The position numbers and the translations under genes were made by a program. A DNA stretch of 64,000 nucleotides, from the NCBI GenBank assembly GCA_019638455.1, contig JAHBTU010000003.1, positions 310,001 to 374,000 of the forward strand. Reading direction: 5' to 3'. Below, piece by piece: positions 16,763-24,283 of this stretch. The stretch's first letter is position 1. Each line of letters begins with the position of its first letter. This DNA is from Saprospiraceae bacterium (GTDB taxonomy: Bacteria; Bacteroidota; Bacteroidia; Chitinophagales; Saprospiraceae). A model generated the notes under the pieces. It was not told where the DNA came from. It made no database searches and saw nothing but the letters and a program-made list of their open reading frames with translations.

Positions 16763-17347
16763 TTAGTTGGCGCTAGCGCCTTTGGCAGCAGGTTGTTCTT
16801 TGGCCCGCACTTCGCCAGCGATTTCGAGGTATGTTTCGGTAGGAGTGGTATTAGCCGTCACGGTCACGCGCTTGCTTTGCGGGCCGGGTTTGCCTTTTGA
16901 GTTGAACTCGACTTTGAGCTCGCCGCTGCCGCCCGGTGGGACGGGTTCTTTCGGCCAAGTCGGCACGGTACAACCGCAGGAGCCTTTGGCATTGCTGATG
17001 ATGAGCGGTTCGCTGCCGGTGTTCTTGAATTTGTAGGTGTATTTCACAATTTCGCCTTCATCAATCACGCCGAAATTGTACTTTTCATTTTCGTATTGGA
17101 TGGTGGTGGTGGGCAGGTTCGACACGGTAGCGTTCAGGTTCGTGCCGGGGATGTTGCCTTCCATCGCGGTAGGCTCGGCTGCCGAGAGGTTGTTGCTGTT
17201 GAGCGAGGTGGATGCGATGGCTGATTCACGGATTTTGTCGTTTTCCGATTTGAACCAGTTTTTGAAGCCGCCGCCGAAAAGGTTGGCGATGAGCAGGAGC
17301 GCCAGCAGCGCCAGCAGGCCTATTTGAATTTGCTTGTTTCTTTCCAT
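16763..17347 (-). CDS. DUF1573 family membrane-anchored protein
   Basis: 194 residues. The N-terminal anchor is QIQIGLLALLALLLIANLF; a ~70-residue linker precedes the DUF1573 Ig-like domain. The hallmark is YNFGVIDEGEIVKYTYKFKN ... SNAKGSCGCTVPTWPKEPVP ... LKVEFNSKGKPGPQSKRVTV with the conserved CGC pair. Such proteins are common periplasmic/envelope proteins of Bacteroidota with unknown function. Start ATG at 17347. No gene on the same strand is closely attached. Confidence 0.92.
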   Translation of the reverse strand: MERNKQIQIGLLALLALLLIANLFGGGFKNWFKSENDKIRESAIASTSLNSNNLSAAEPTAMEGNIPGTNLNATVSNLPTTTIQYENEKYNFGVIDEGEIVKYTYKFKNTGSEPLIISNAKGSCGCTVPTWPKEPVPPGGSGELKVEFNSKGKPGPQSKRVTVTANTTPTETYLEIAGEVRAKEQPAAKGASAN

Positions 17348-17523
17348 TTTTTCAAAAATATGAGATGGTGAAAGATTGAAATGATGCGTCGGAATTTTCG
17401 ATGGGGCAAAATTACGGCTTTCGAGACGCGGCTATTTTGGTTTGCAAAAGTTTAACACCGCTTGTCTGAATGGCCTGATTTTCAGTAGGTTCAATCTCTT
17501 TTTAAAAGGCGCCCCTTCTGAAA

Positions 17524-17558
17524 CGAAAAACCGCCTCCGCCAAAACTGGCGGGGGCGG
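17524..17558 (-). terminator. Terminator of the orphan sorting-domain gene
   Basis: CCGCCTCCGCCA / TGGCGGGGGCGG hairpin; on the minus strand the stem is followed by TTTTTCGTTTC. It lies 28 bases past the stop codon at 17587. Confidence 0.8.
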
Positions 17559-17586
17559 CTCACTCATGGGATAGGATTAGAAAAGG

Positions 17587-17895
17587 TCAGTACATCATCA
17601 ATTTGCGGCTGGCGGCGCCGTACGGCGTTTCGAGGCGACAAGTGTAAAGCCCCGGTTCCTGCAAATCGGCGCGGTGCAAGACCACGTGATTTTCGCCTGC
17701 TTCGTAAGTGCCTTGCTTGGCGCTTACTTCTTTTCCCTTGGCATCAAAAATTCGCAGCACGATGCTTGCCACGGCGGGCAAGCGGAACCAGAGCAACGTC
17801 ATTTCGATGAACGGATTAGGCGAGTTTTGAAACAATTCTACTCCCCCTTCGGCCTTCGCATGGCCTGCTTGAACGCTAAATTGTGAAGCAATCAT
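17587..17895 (-). CDS. Stand-alone T9SS type A sorting domain
   Basis: 102 residues, nearly all of which is a T9SS C-terminal sorting domain: GVELFQNSPNPFIEMTLLWF, then LRIFDAKGKEVSAKQG, ending GLYTCRLETP...RKLMMY. Only 18 residues precede it (MIASQFSVQAGHAKAEGG) and they do not look like a signal peptide. An in-frame TGA lies about 37 bases upstream of the ATG, so this is not simply a missed longer start. It is either the surviving 3' end of a deleted secreted-protein gene or a true tiny gene. Its own terminator is intact. Confidence 0.65.
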   Translation of the reverse strand: MIASQFSVQAGHAKAEGGVELFQNSPNPFIEMTLLWFRLPAVASIVLRIFDAKGKEVSAKQGTYEAGENHVVLHRADLQEPGLYTCRLETPYGAASRKLMMY

Positions 17896-18135
17896 GGTGA
17901 TTAAATTGGCTTCCGCTGGCTGGTTTTCTCAAAGTATGAGCCAGTCCGGGAGACCTTTGAGAGTGATACAGGATGATGAGATAATGTGTACGGGAGACAA
18001 TTTGTTTGCTCCAAAAGATGTGCCATTTGCTTCCTTCACACGCGCTGCCAGAAAATTTTAATTTTTGCGGCACCCAATAAACACTTTTACATTTGGCGGT
18101 CTCTTTCTGTTTTTCAAAATCGCTACTCGACAACC

Positions 18136-18645
18136 ATGACGCTTGAGACGTTGCTCAAAGATTATGTAACCTACAACCGCTGGGCCAACCGCCTCATGGT
18201 GGAGTGGCTCCGCGAAAAGCCCTCTGAGCTGATGACCCGTGAGGTGCCTTCCAGTTTCCCGCACTTGCACGACACGTTGCTGCACATCTGGAGCGCGGAA
18301 AAAGTGTGGCTCGAACGCTTGCAACAAGTGCCACCGGAGCCATTTTTAGCCCAAACTTTCAATGGCTCGACGGACAATGTTTTCGACGGTTTGTTGCGGG
18401 TCTCAGAGCAGTTCGAGGGGTATGTCCACTCGCTTCCAGATGTGTCATTCCACGAAACTTGTCATTTTCGCCTCCTGAACGGCTCCGAAGACCATCGGCC
18501 ACGTCATCAGATGATACACCATTGCCTCAATCACAGCACTTACCATCGAGGCCAAATTGTCACCATCGCTCGCAACTTGGGGCTGACCGACCCGCCTCAG
18601 ACGGATTTTATCAGGTTTGTACGCTTGCACCATAAGGTTGAGTGA
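18136..18645 (+). CDS. DinB-family (DUF664-like) putative metalloenzyme
   Basis: 169 residues from the ATG at 18136. Four-helix DinB fold with metal-binding histidines: FPHLHDTLLHIWSAEKVWLE and HQMIHHCLNHSTYHRGQIVT. In the family three His bind a divalent metal; members act as thiol-dependent transferases or have unknown roles. No signal peptide, so cytoplasmic. A longer frame to 17986 lacks support. A perfect 13-bp-arm hairpin (18646-18677) follows immediately. Confidence 0.9.
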   Translation: MTLETLLKDYVTYNRWANRLMVEWLREKPSELMTREVPSSFPHLHDTLLHIWSAEKVWLERLQQVPPEPFLAQTFNGSTDNVFDGLLRVSEQFEGYVHSLPDVSFHETCHFRLLNGSEDHRPRHQMIHHCLNHSTYHRGQIVTIARNLGLTDPPQTDFIRFVRLHHKVE

Positions 18646-18677
18646 GTTGAAGGGCTTGCCCGGCCAAGCCCTTCAAC
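18646..18677 (+). terminator. Perfect palindrome after the DinB gene
   Basis: GTTGAAGGGCTTG-CCCGGC-CAAGCCCTTCAAC, arms of 13 bases without mismatch. The core GGGCTTGCCCGGCCAAGCC is shared with R1 and with 9504-9535. It lacks a T tract, so it may be a REP-like element rather than a terminator. Confidence 0.5.
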
Positions 18678-18708
18678 CTCCTTAAACCCCATTCAACTTA
18701 TCAAACTC

Positions 18709-19842
18709 ATGAAAGTTCTTCATTTTTCTGACACTCATCTTGGCTACCAGGCTTTCGACCGCGTCAACGCTGAAGGCATCAACGCCCGCGAACAGGACGT
18801 TTACGACGCGTTTGAGCGCGTGGTGGAAAGGCTCTTGGCCTTGAAGCCAGACGTGGTCATCCATAGCGGCGATTTTTTTCATCGCCCCAGCCCCTCCAAT
18901 CGGGCACTCACTTTTGGCTTGGAGCAACTTCGCCGCATCTGCGACGCGGCCATTCCCATCGTCATCATAGCGGGCAATCACGAGACGCCCAAAACGATTT
19001 ACAACAGCCCTATCCTGCGGGCATTGCGCAGTCTCGACTGTGTCTATCCCATTTTTGGCGAAAAGTGGGAATACTTTGAATTCGATGGCGTGGTGGTGCA
19101 TGGTGTGCCACACATCAACGACAACCGGATACTGTATGAGCAGTTGGGAAGGATGCGGCCTGCGGAAGGCAAGTTCAATATCTTGATGTTGCACACCTCG
19201 CTGGGCAAACGGTTTTTGATGGAAGAATACGGCGAGCAGGTATTTCCCGATGAATTTGAAGCCAAACTGGACGGATTCCAATATGTTGCGCTGGGGCATT
19301 GGCACAATTTCCAGAAAATAGACTTGCACTCGAATGCTTGGTATTCGGGCAGCACCGAGCGGCTGAGCGATACGGAGGTGGGCACGGAAAAAGGCTTCAT
19401 CGTGTTGGACATTGAACCGGACGGCCGTGCGTCCAAGGCTGTTTTTGAAGCTATCCCAACTCGCTCGTGGCTGCGGTGGGAGATGAACGAATGCCATGCG
19501 TGTTCAGTCGCCGAGATAGGGGCAAGCCTGGAAAAGTTTATTTCGGAACACGACACTCGCAACGCCATCGTCACGCTGCTTTTCAACGACATCCGCCCCG
19601 AACAAACGCTCGAACTGGGCAACTTGCGCCTCCGACAGATTTTCCCCGATGCCTTTCAGCTATTACCAAGACGCAGAACACACAGCGACACCTCTTTTGT
19701 GAAAGGCATCGAGGCTAGCCAATTCGACCGTTTGGACAAAATTTTTGCCGATTATTTGCGCAGCAAATACCCTGACGACGATGCTATGGCAAAAAAGTTG
19801 GAAGAGCGGGCGGCGCATTATTTTCGGCAACACATTGACTAA
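18709..19842 (+). CDS. SbcD/Mre11-like DNA repair exonuclease
   Basis: 377 residues. The calcineurin-like metallophosphoesterase motifs are all present: FSDTHLG (D, H), HSGDFFHR (GDxxH), IAGNHETP (GNHE), MLHTSLG, and ALGHWHNF (GHxH). The order and the 'D-x-H ... Y-D-A-F' region match SbcD/Mre11 nucleases, which act on DNA ends with the SbcC/Rad50 ATPase. No sbcC gene follows; the next gene is an EEP-family hydrolase, 3 bases or more downstream, so the ATPase partner is elsewhere or absent. Start ATG at 18709. Confidence 0.9.
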   Translation: MKVLHFSDTHLGYQAFDRVNAEGINAREQDVYDAFERVVERLLALKPDVVIHSGDFFHRPSPSNRALTFGLEQLRRICDAAIPIVIIAGNHETPKTIYNSPILRALRSLDCVYPIFGEKWEYFEFDGVVVHGVPHINDNRILYEQLGRMRPAEGKFNILMLHTSLGKRFLMEEYGEQVFPDEFEAKLDGFQYVALGHWHNFQKIDLHSNAWYSGSTERLSDTEVGTEKGFIVLDIEPDGRASKAVFEAIPTRSWLRWEMNECHACSVAEIGASLEKFISEHDTRNAIVTLLFNDIRPEQTLELGNLRLRQIFPDAFQLLPRRRTHSDTSFVKGIEASQFDRLDKIFADYLRSKYPDDDAMAKKLEERAAHYFRQHID

Positions 19843-19845
19843 CGC

Positions 19846-20697
19846 TTGAACGAAACACGAACCGTGATACGGATTCTCCTTTTGATGTTGGTGGCCGTGT
19901 CTGCCTCGGCGCAGCGCGAACTCACCGTGCTCACCTACAATATCCGCTTCGACGATCCCCAAGACGGCGCGGATGCTTGGCCCCTTCGGCGCGATTTTCT
20001 CGCGGGCCAGTTGCGTTTCCATGCCCCTGATATTTTCGGAATCCAAGAGGGTCTGCACCGACAACTCGAATATCTGAGCGAGCAATTGCCCGCTTACTCG
20101 CGAGTGGGCGTGGGGCGCGACGACGGTCGGGAAGGAGGCGAATACTCGGCACTCTACTTTTTGAAGCGGCGTTTCGGGTTGCTGGATTCTGGCACCTTTT
20201 GGCTTTCCGAAACGCCCGATAGTGTCTCGAAAGGGTGGGATGCCGCGTTGCCACGCATCTGTACGTTCGCACGATTGCACGATAGTCTCTCCGGAAAAAA
20301 TCTGTGGGTGTTCAACACGCATTTCGACCACATCGGGCAAGAGGCACGCCGCCGCTCCGCCGAGCTCATTTTATCTGAAATCGCAAAAAAGAACATACTG
20401 GGGGAGCCTGTGGTGCTCATGGGCGACTTCAATGTGGAACCCCACGAGGCGCCGGTGGCTGTATTGCTCCAAAAATTCCGCGATGCGCGGGCGGGCACGC
20501 AGGAACCGCCTTTTGGCCCAGACGGCACGTTCAATGCCTTCAATTTTCACGACCCGGTGAGGCGGCGCATTGACTATGTTTTTGTGAGCGAACACTGGGT
20601 GGTGCGGCAGTATGCGGTGTTGAGCGATTCGCGCAATTGCCACTATCCCTCCGACCATCTGCCTGTGTTGGCGCGGCTGATGTGGGGGCAAGAATGA
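19846..20697 (+). CDS. Exported endonuclease/exonuclease/phosphatase (EEP) family protein
   Basis: Up to 283 residues. The start is uncertain: TTG at 19846 or GTG at 19864, which begins directly at a signal peptide (IRILLLMLVAVSASAQ). EEP motifs are complete: TYNIRFDD (N), IFGIQEG (E), FNTHFDHIG (H), LMGDFNVEP (D-x-N), RRIDYVFVS, and PSDHLPVLA (SDH). Substrate may be a nucleic acid, phospholipid or inositol phosphate; secretion favours a phosphate-scavenging role (inference). It is closely spaced after the SbcD-like gene (4-21 bases), suggesting one transcript. Confidence 0.9.
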   Translation: MNETRTVIRILLLMLVAVSASAQRELTVLTYNIRFDDPQDGADAWPLRRDFLAGQLRFHAPDIFGIQEGLHRQLEYLSEQLPAYSRVGVGRDDGREGGEYSALYFLKRRFGLLDSGTFWLSETPDSVSKGWDAALPRICTFARLHDSLSGKNLWVFNTHFDHIGQEARRRSAELILSEIAKKNILGEPVVLMGDFNVEPHEAPVAVLLQKFRDARAGTQEPPFGPDGTFNAFNFHDPVRRRIDYVFVSEHWVVRQYAVLSDSRNCHYPSDHLPVLARLMWGQE

Positions 20698-20704
20698 GCT
20701 TACA

Positions 20705-20848
20705 TGTCTCGCGCCGCCAAGTTTTGAGCATGATTTTCAAAATCAAGGAAATGTACCTTGTGCTGCTAAATTTTGAGCGTGGTTAAATGCGCAATCAAGG
20801 AAATGAATCATGGCCACCTGACAAATCCCGGCGAACCAAGGTCTAAAA
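20705..20848 (+). repeat. R2 dispersed repeat, copy b (internally duplicated)
   Basis: GCGCCGCCAAGTTTTGAGCATG ... is followed by a second, degenerate start (GCTAAATTTTGAGCGTGG) and then TCATGGCCACCTGACAAATC ... GAACCAAGGTCTA. The 3' part matches copy a. It is located between convergent genes. Confidence 0.75.
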
Positions 20849-20883
20849 ACGAAGCCGTCGGGGGAACATCCCGCGACGGCTTG
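20849..20883 (-). terminator. Terminator of the beta-helix T9SS gene
   Basis: AAGCCGTCGGGGG / CCCGCGACGGCTT hairpin; minus-strand transcript ends CGTTTTTAG. It lies 37 bases past the stop at 20920. Confidence 0.8.
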
Positions 20884-20919
20884 CTTTATTCACCTCAAAA
20901 TTTTCCAAAACAGATTTCA

Positions 20920-21876
20920 CTATTGCTTCCAGAGTTTCCCAGTGTGTAGCACCACAGTGGCGGCATCGGCGATGCGATAGTTGTACCATCCGGCTGAGAG
21001 TTCGTGCAAGCTGATTTGGGTGCTGACGTGTTCGGTGGTCTCTTGGATTTCGAGTGTTTGCACTTGTCGGCCTGCGGCATCGAAAAGCGACCAATGAAGC
21101 GGGAAGCTGACGTTTTTCACTTCTCCTTCCACGGTGACGCTGCTGGTGGTGGGGTTGGGATAGACTCGAAAGTTGGCTCCGCTTGCGGCTTCACTTTTTT
21201 TTTGAAGTCCGTCCGCCCGATTGTTGACGAACCAGCAATTTTCAAAAGGCAACATTTCGTCTTTGCCCTCTCCGGTGAAGAGATAGACAGCGCCGCCGAA
21301 GTCGCGGGCGTAGTTGTTTTCAAAGTTGCAGTTGCGCACGACGGGGTGTGCCGCACTGCCTTCTGCCATGACGTAAATGGCGCCACCACTTTTGCTGCTC
21401 GAATAGGCAGAGACGTAGGGGTCGCTTTCGTCGGCGCGGCCACCCACGAAGGTGAAGCCGTCCACGACGCTGACTTTATCCGATTTTTCGACGTAGAGTA
21501 TGGTGTATGAGTTGTCGGTGTCGTCGTTGGGCAGGCCGATGTTGCCGCTCAGGATGGTTTTGAAACGCTCCCAGTTGCGCTGCTCGAGCTCCGTCTCTAC
21601 GCCAGAAAACCCCCCGTAGAGTTGCACGCCACCTTTCAGTTTGAAGGAAATCTCGCGGTTGTAGCCTTTCGTTGGCTTGTAGATGCCAATGGCTACCCAC
21701 ACATGGTCGCCGGGTTGGGCGGCGAAAAGTGCGGCTTGCAAATCGGTGAAGGCATTTTGCCAAGAGGTGCCATTGCCGTTGCCAGAGGCATACGCATCCA
21801 CATAGATGCGACGACCTTGAGCGGTACTGGAGGCTGCGAGTGTAATCAGGAGAAGAAGAGATATTAAATAGCGCAT
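20920..21876 (-). CDS. Secreted beta-helix (choice-of-anchor-like) T9SS type A protein
   Basis: 318 residues from the ATG at 21876. Signal peptide MRYLISLLLLITLAASSTAQ. The body starts RRIYVDAYASGNGNGTSWQN-A-F-T-D-L, the usual opening of Bacteroidota right-handed beta-helix surface proteins, with GGVQLYGGFSG and GGAIYVMAEG rungs. The C-terminus is a type A sorting domain (FRVYPNPTTSSVTVEG ... YRIADAATVVLHTGKLWKQ). The helix is short (two to three visible rungs), so it may be a reduced member. Probably cell-surface; ligand unknown. Confidence 0.88.
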   Translation of the reverse strand: MRYLISLLLLITLAASSTAQGRRIYVDAYASGNGNGTSWQNAFTDLQAALFAAQPGDHVWVAIGIYKPTKGYNREISFKLKGGVQLYGGFSGVETELEQRNWERFKTILSGNIGLPNDDTDNSYTILYVEKSDKVSVVDGFTFVGGRADESDPYVSAYSSSKSGGAIYVMAEGSAAHPVVRNCNFENNYARDFGGAVYLFTGEGKDEMLPFENCWFVNNRADGLQKKSEAASGANFRVYPNPTTSSVTVEGEVKNVSFPLHWSLFDAAGRQVQTLEIQETTEHVSTQISLHELSAGWYNYRIADAATVVLHTGKLWKQ

Positions 21877-22093
21877 ATCTGGCGGCATTTAGGTTATGGA
21901 CGTTGATTAAGGGGGACACAAACCGCTATCCGAAATAAAATGCCAGATTTGGGACTACTGGCTGCTCTGCGCGGATTTTACCGTGAGGCAGGTAAGGTTT
22001 TTGGGCGATTCGTCGGGAAGGCGACGAATGTTGACGTGGCAAAACTTGCCTTGAAAAATATGAAGGATTTAACCTAAGGCCGCCTTTAACCGA

Positions 22094-22606
22094 TTAGTGG
22101 CATTTGAAATAGTCGAAAGGCTCGAGGCAGTCGAGGCATCGGAATAGGGCTTTACAGGCAGTAGAGCCAAATTGCGCGAGCATCTCGGTGTTGTTGCTGC
22201 CGCAATGGGGACATTGCAACGCACGCCGCTCTCCCAACAGTGCTTTTTTGTCGGCAGTGGCCTCGGCAGGCGGGGCTATGCCGAATGCTCGCAGTTTGCG
22301 GCGGCCTTCGTCGCTGAGCCAGTCAGTGGTCCATGCCGGGCTGAGCACTGTGGTGACGCGCACGCGCTCAAAGCCGCCTTCCTGCAAAGCAGCCTTGATG
22401 TTGACCTCAATGACACCCATAGCCGGGCAGCCGCTATAAGTGGGGGTGATGACCACTTCCATCGTGTCGTCGTCGAGGAGCCGAACGTCGCGCACGATGC
22501 CAAGGTCGGATACCGTCAGCACGGGAATTTCGGGGTCGCACACTGTGTCGAGCAAGCGACGGGCAGCGTTTATTTTTTCGTTGTGGTTAGTTACTGTCGA
22601 AGTCAT
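22094..22606 (-). CDS. PaaD-like protein (DUF59/MIP18 domain plus zinc-ribbon tail)
   Basis: 170 residues. The N-terminal MIP18 domain has DPEIPVLTVSDLGIVRDV and PTYSGCPAMGVIE (conserved Cys). The tail carries two Cys pairs, CPHCGS ... CKALFRCLDC. This domain pair is diagnostic of PaaD, needed for maturation of the phenylacetyl-CoA epoxidase. No paaABCE genes are visible; it is last in an ung-DUF5995 operon, 12 bases after DUF5995. Either the epoxidase genes are elsewhere or this copy matures another Fe-S/di-iron protein. Confidence 0.88.
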   Translation of the reverse strand: MTSTVTNHNEKINAARRLLDTVCDPEIPVLTVSDLGIVRDVRLLDDDTMEVVITPTYSGCPAMGVIEVNIKAALQEGGFERVRVTTVLSPAWTTDWLSDEGRRKLRAFGIAPPAEATADKKALLGERRALQCPHCGSNNTEMLAQFGSTACKALFRCLDCLEPFDYFKCH

Positions 22607-22618
22607 GTCTTTTTAACC

Positions 22619-23371
22619 TTAAATCTGCATCAATGTTTCGATTTTTTCCCGCACCTCGCCGCGCTCGCCGCGTCGCATGAAGCGCAGGCCGATGCCGACT
22701 CCCAAACCCGGCGCGACGATTTTTTGGGCAAAAAAAGCGACGCTCGTATCCAATTCTTGGATGAGGGCTTTTTCTGTTTCGAGTTGTCGGGCAAAGGCCA
22801 GCGCGACGGCTGCTTTCCATGCCGTGCCTCTGGCTACATTTATGCTGAAATGAATCCACCCCTCGTCGTCGGTGCGCAAGAACCAGTCGAGCAGTCGGAA
22901 GGGCAGCCAGATGTCGGCCAATCGCTCCTGCATCCGGTCGGTCAGGGCTGCGATGATGTCGTTGATGCGGTCGAAGTCTTTGCGGAGGCCAAATATAGCG
23001 TCGCCCGAACGGGTCTGTGCGGCAGCGATGCCGAGGTCGAGGTTGATATGCGCGTTGATGCCCAAGAGGACGTGCTGGAGCGCGGTGAGGTGTTCGTTGC
23101 TGGCAGATTCAAAGGCGGTCTTCCACGATTGGGAGCAGGATTTGCCTGCTTGCCAAGCGTCGAAGGCATCGAAATAGCGGCTGGCAAAACGCACGTCGAG
23201 TTGTTCCATGCGCGAGCCGTTTTCAAACAAGCCCGCTTCGATGCCGTCGCGCACGGCCAGCGTCATTTTCAGGTATACTGCCGCGAAATAGCCGAGCGGA
23301 GACCCTTGTTCCTTCGACCATGCCACTATTTGTTCGAGCCGGGCTATAACTTCTGCAATGGACTGCATCAT
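22619..23371 (-). CDS. DUF5995 family protein
   Basis: 250 residues. Hallmarks LGYFAAVYLKMTLAVRDGIE, FASRYFDAFDAW and VLLGINAHINLDLGIA (the 'MNAHIN-DL' motif) match DUF5995, an all-helical family of unknown function. The conserved H-x-N-x-D near 'NAHINLDLG' could bind metal (inference). No signal peptide. Start ATG at 23371, directly followed by a second ATG. It begins 3 bases after the ung stop codon and ends 12 bases before the PaaD-like gene, so the three are probably one operon. Confidence 0.85.
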   Translation of the reverse strand: MMQSIAEVIARLEQIVAWSKEQGSPLGYFAAVYLKMTLAVRDGIEAGLFENGSRMEQLDVRFASRYFDAFDAWQAGKSCSQSWKTAFESASNEHLTALQHVLLGINAHINLDLGIAAAQTRSGDAIFGLRKDFDRINDIIAALTDRMQERLADIWLPFRLLDWFLRTDDEGWIHFSINVARGTAWKAAVALAFARQLETEKALIQELDTSVAFFAQKIVAPGLGVGIGLRFMRRGERGEVREKIETLMQI

Positions 23372-23374
23372 GTG

Positions 23375-24061
23375 TCAACAACTCCAATCAATGGGCGTTT
23401 TGCCCTGTTTTTCCAAAATTTCGTTGGTGTGCGAGAAATGCCGGCACCCCATAAATGCATCGCCGGCGAGGGGCGAGGGATGGGCGGCTTCCAGCACATA
23501 GTGTTTCGTCTGGTCTATCAATGGTTTTTTGCCTTTGGCGAAGTTGCCCCACAGCAAAAACACCACACCGTCTTTCTCATTGGAGATGTGCCGAATCACC
23601 CCGTCGGTGAATGTTTGCCAGCCGATTTTCTGGTGGGAGGCAGGTGAGCGGGCTTCCACGGTGAGCATGGCATTGAGCAACAGCACGCCTTGCTCTGCCC
23701 AGTGCGTCAGGTCGCCGTGGCTCGGGATGGGCAGGCCGAGGTCGGTGTTGATTTCCTTGTATATATTGACGAGCGAGGGCGGCACTTTCACCCCCTTCGG
23801 CACAGAAAAGCAAAGCCCCATCGCCTCGCCGGGGTTGTGGTAGGGGTCTTGCCCGAGTATGACGACTTTCACCGCATCGAAAGGGGTTTTGTTGAATGCG
23901 TTGAAGATGAGCGGCCCGGGTGGGTATATGGTCTTGCCCGCCTTTTTTTCATTCACCAAAAAGGCTTTGATGGCGGCGAAATAGGGCTGGCTGAATTCAT
24001 CTGCCAAGACCTTTTTCCAAGACTCCTCTATCTGCACGTTGGGCACGGGTGGCTCGTTCAT
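23375..24061 (-). CDS. ung: Uracil-DNA glycosylase, family 1
   Basis: 228 residues. Removes uracil from DNA in base-excision repair. All family-1 motifs are present: VILGQDPYHNPGEAMGLCFS (catalytic Asp and His in GQDPYH), LLLNAMLTVEARSPASHQKI (uracil-binding), VVFLLWGNFAKGK, and AAHPSPLAGDAFMGCRHFS (HPSPL minor-groove loop; typically HPSPLSA). Normal length. First gene of the ung-DUF5995-paaD-like cluster on the minus strand. Start ATG at 24061. Confidence 0.98.
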   Translation of the reverse strand: MNEPPVPNVQIEESWKKVLADEFSQPYFAAIKAFLVNEKKAGKTIYPPGPLIFNAFNKTPFDAVKVVILGQDPYHNPGEAMGLCFSVPKGVKVPPSLVNIYKEINTDLGLPIPSHGDLTHWAEQGVLLLNAMLTVEARSPASHQKIGWQTFTDGVIRHISNEKDGVVFLLWGNFAKGKKPLIDQTKHYVLEAAHPSPLAGDAFMGCRHFSHTNEILEKQGKTPIDWSC

Positions 24062-24283
24062 CGAATTAGAAGTTTTACAAGCATTGCGTTATGGGGCAGC
24101 AAGTTAGGGCATATTGAGGATTTTTCCGCTTCGCTAGGAAATCCACCATTCCTGTCTGCGAACAGCAAATTCTAAAGCCCGCCGCATCCTGCTGACACGC
24201 CCTGACTTGGTTTTCTACACGCCTGATTTTTTGGTTGCTGACTTTGATGAAGGGCAAGACTAAGCCCCAATTGAACTGGTACA

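Noticed and set aside
22619..23371. Calling this gene PaaC because a PaaD-like gene follows
   Set aside because: The sequence lacks PaaC ferritin-like motifs and instead carries the DUF5995 NAHIN motif.
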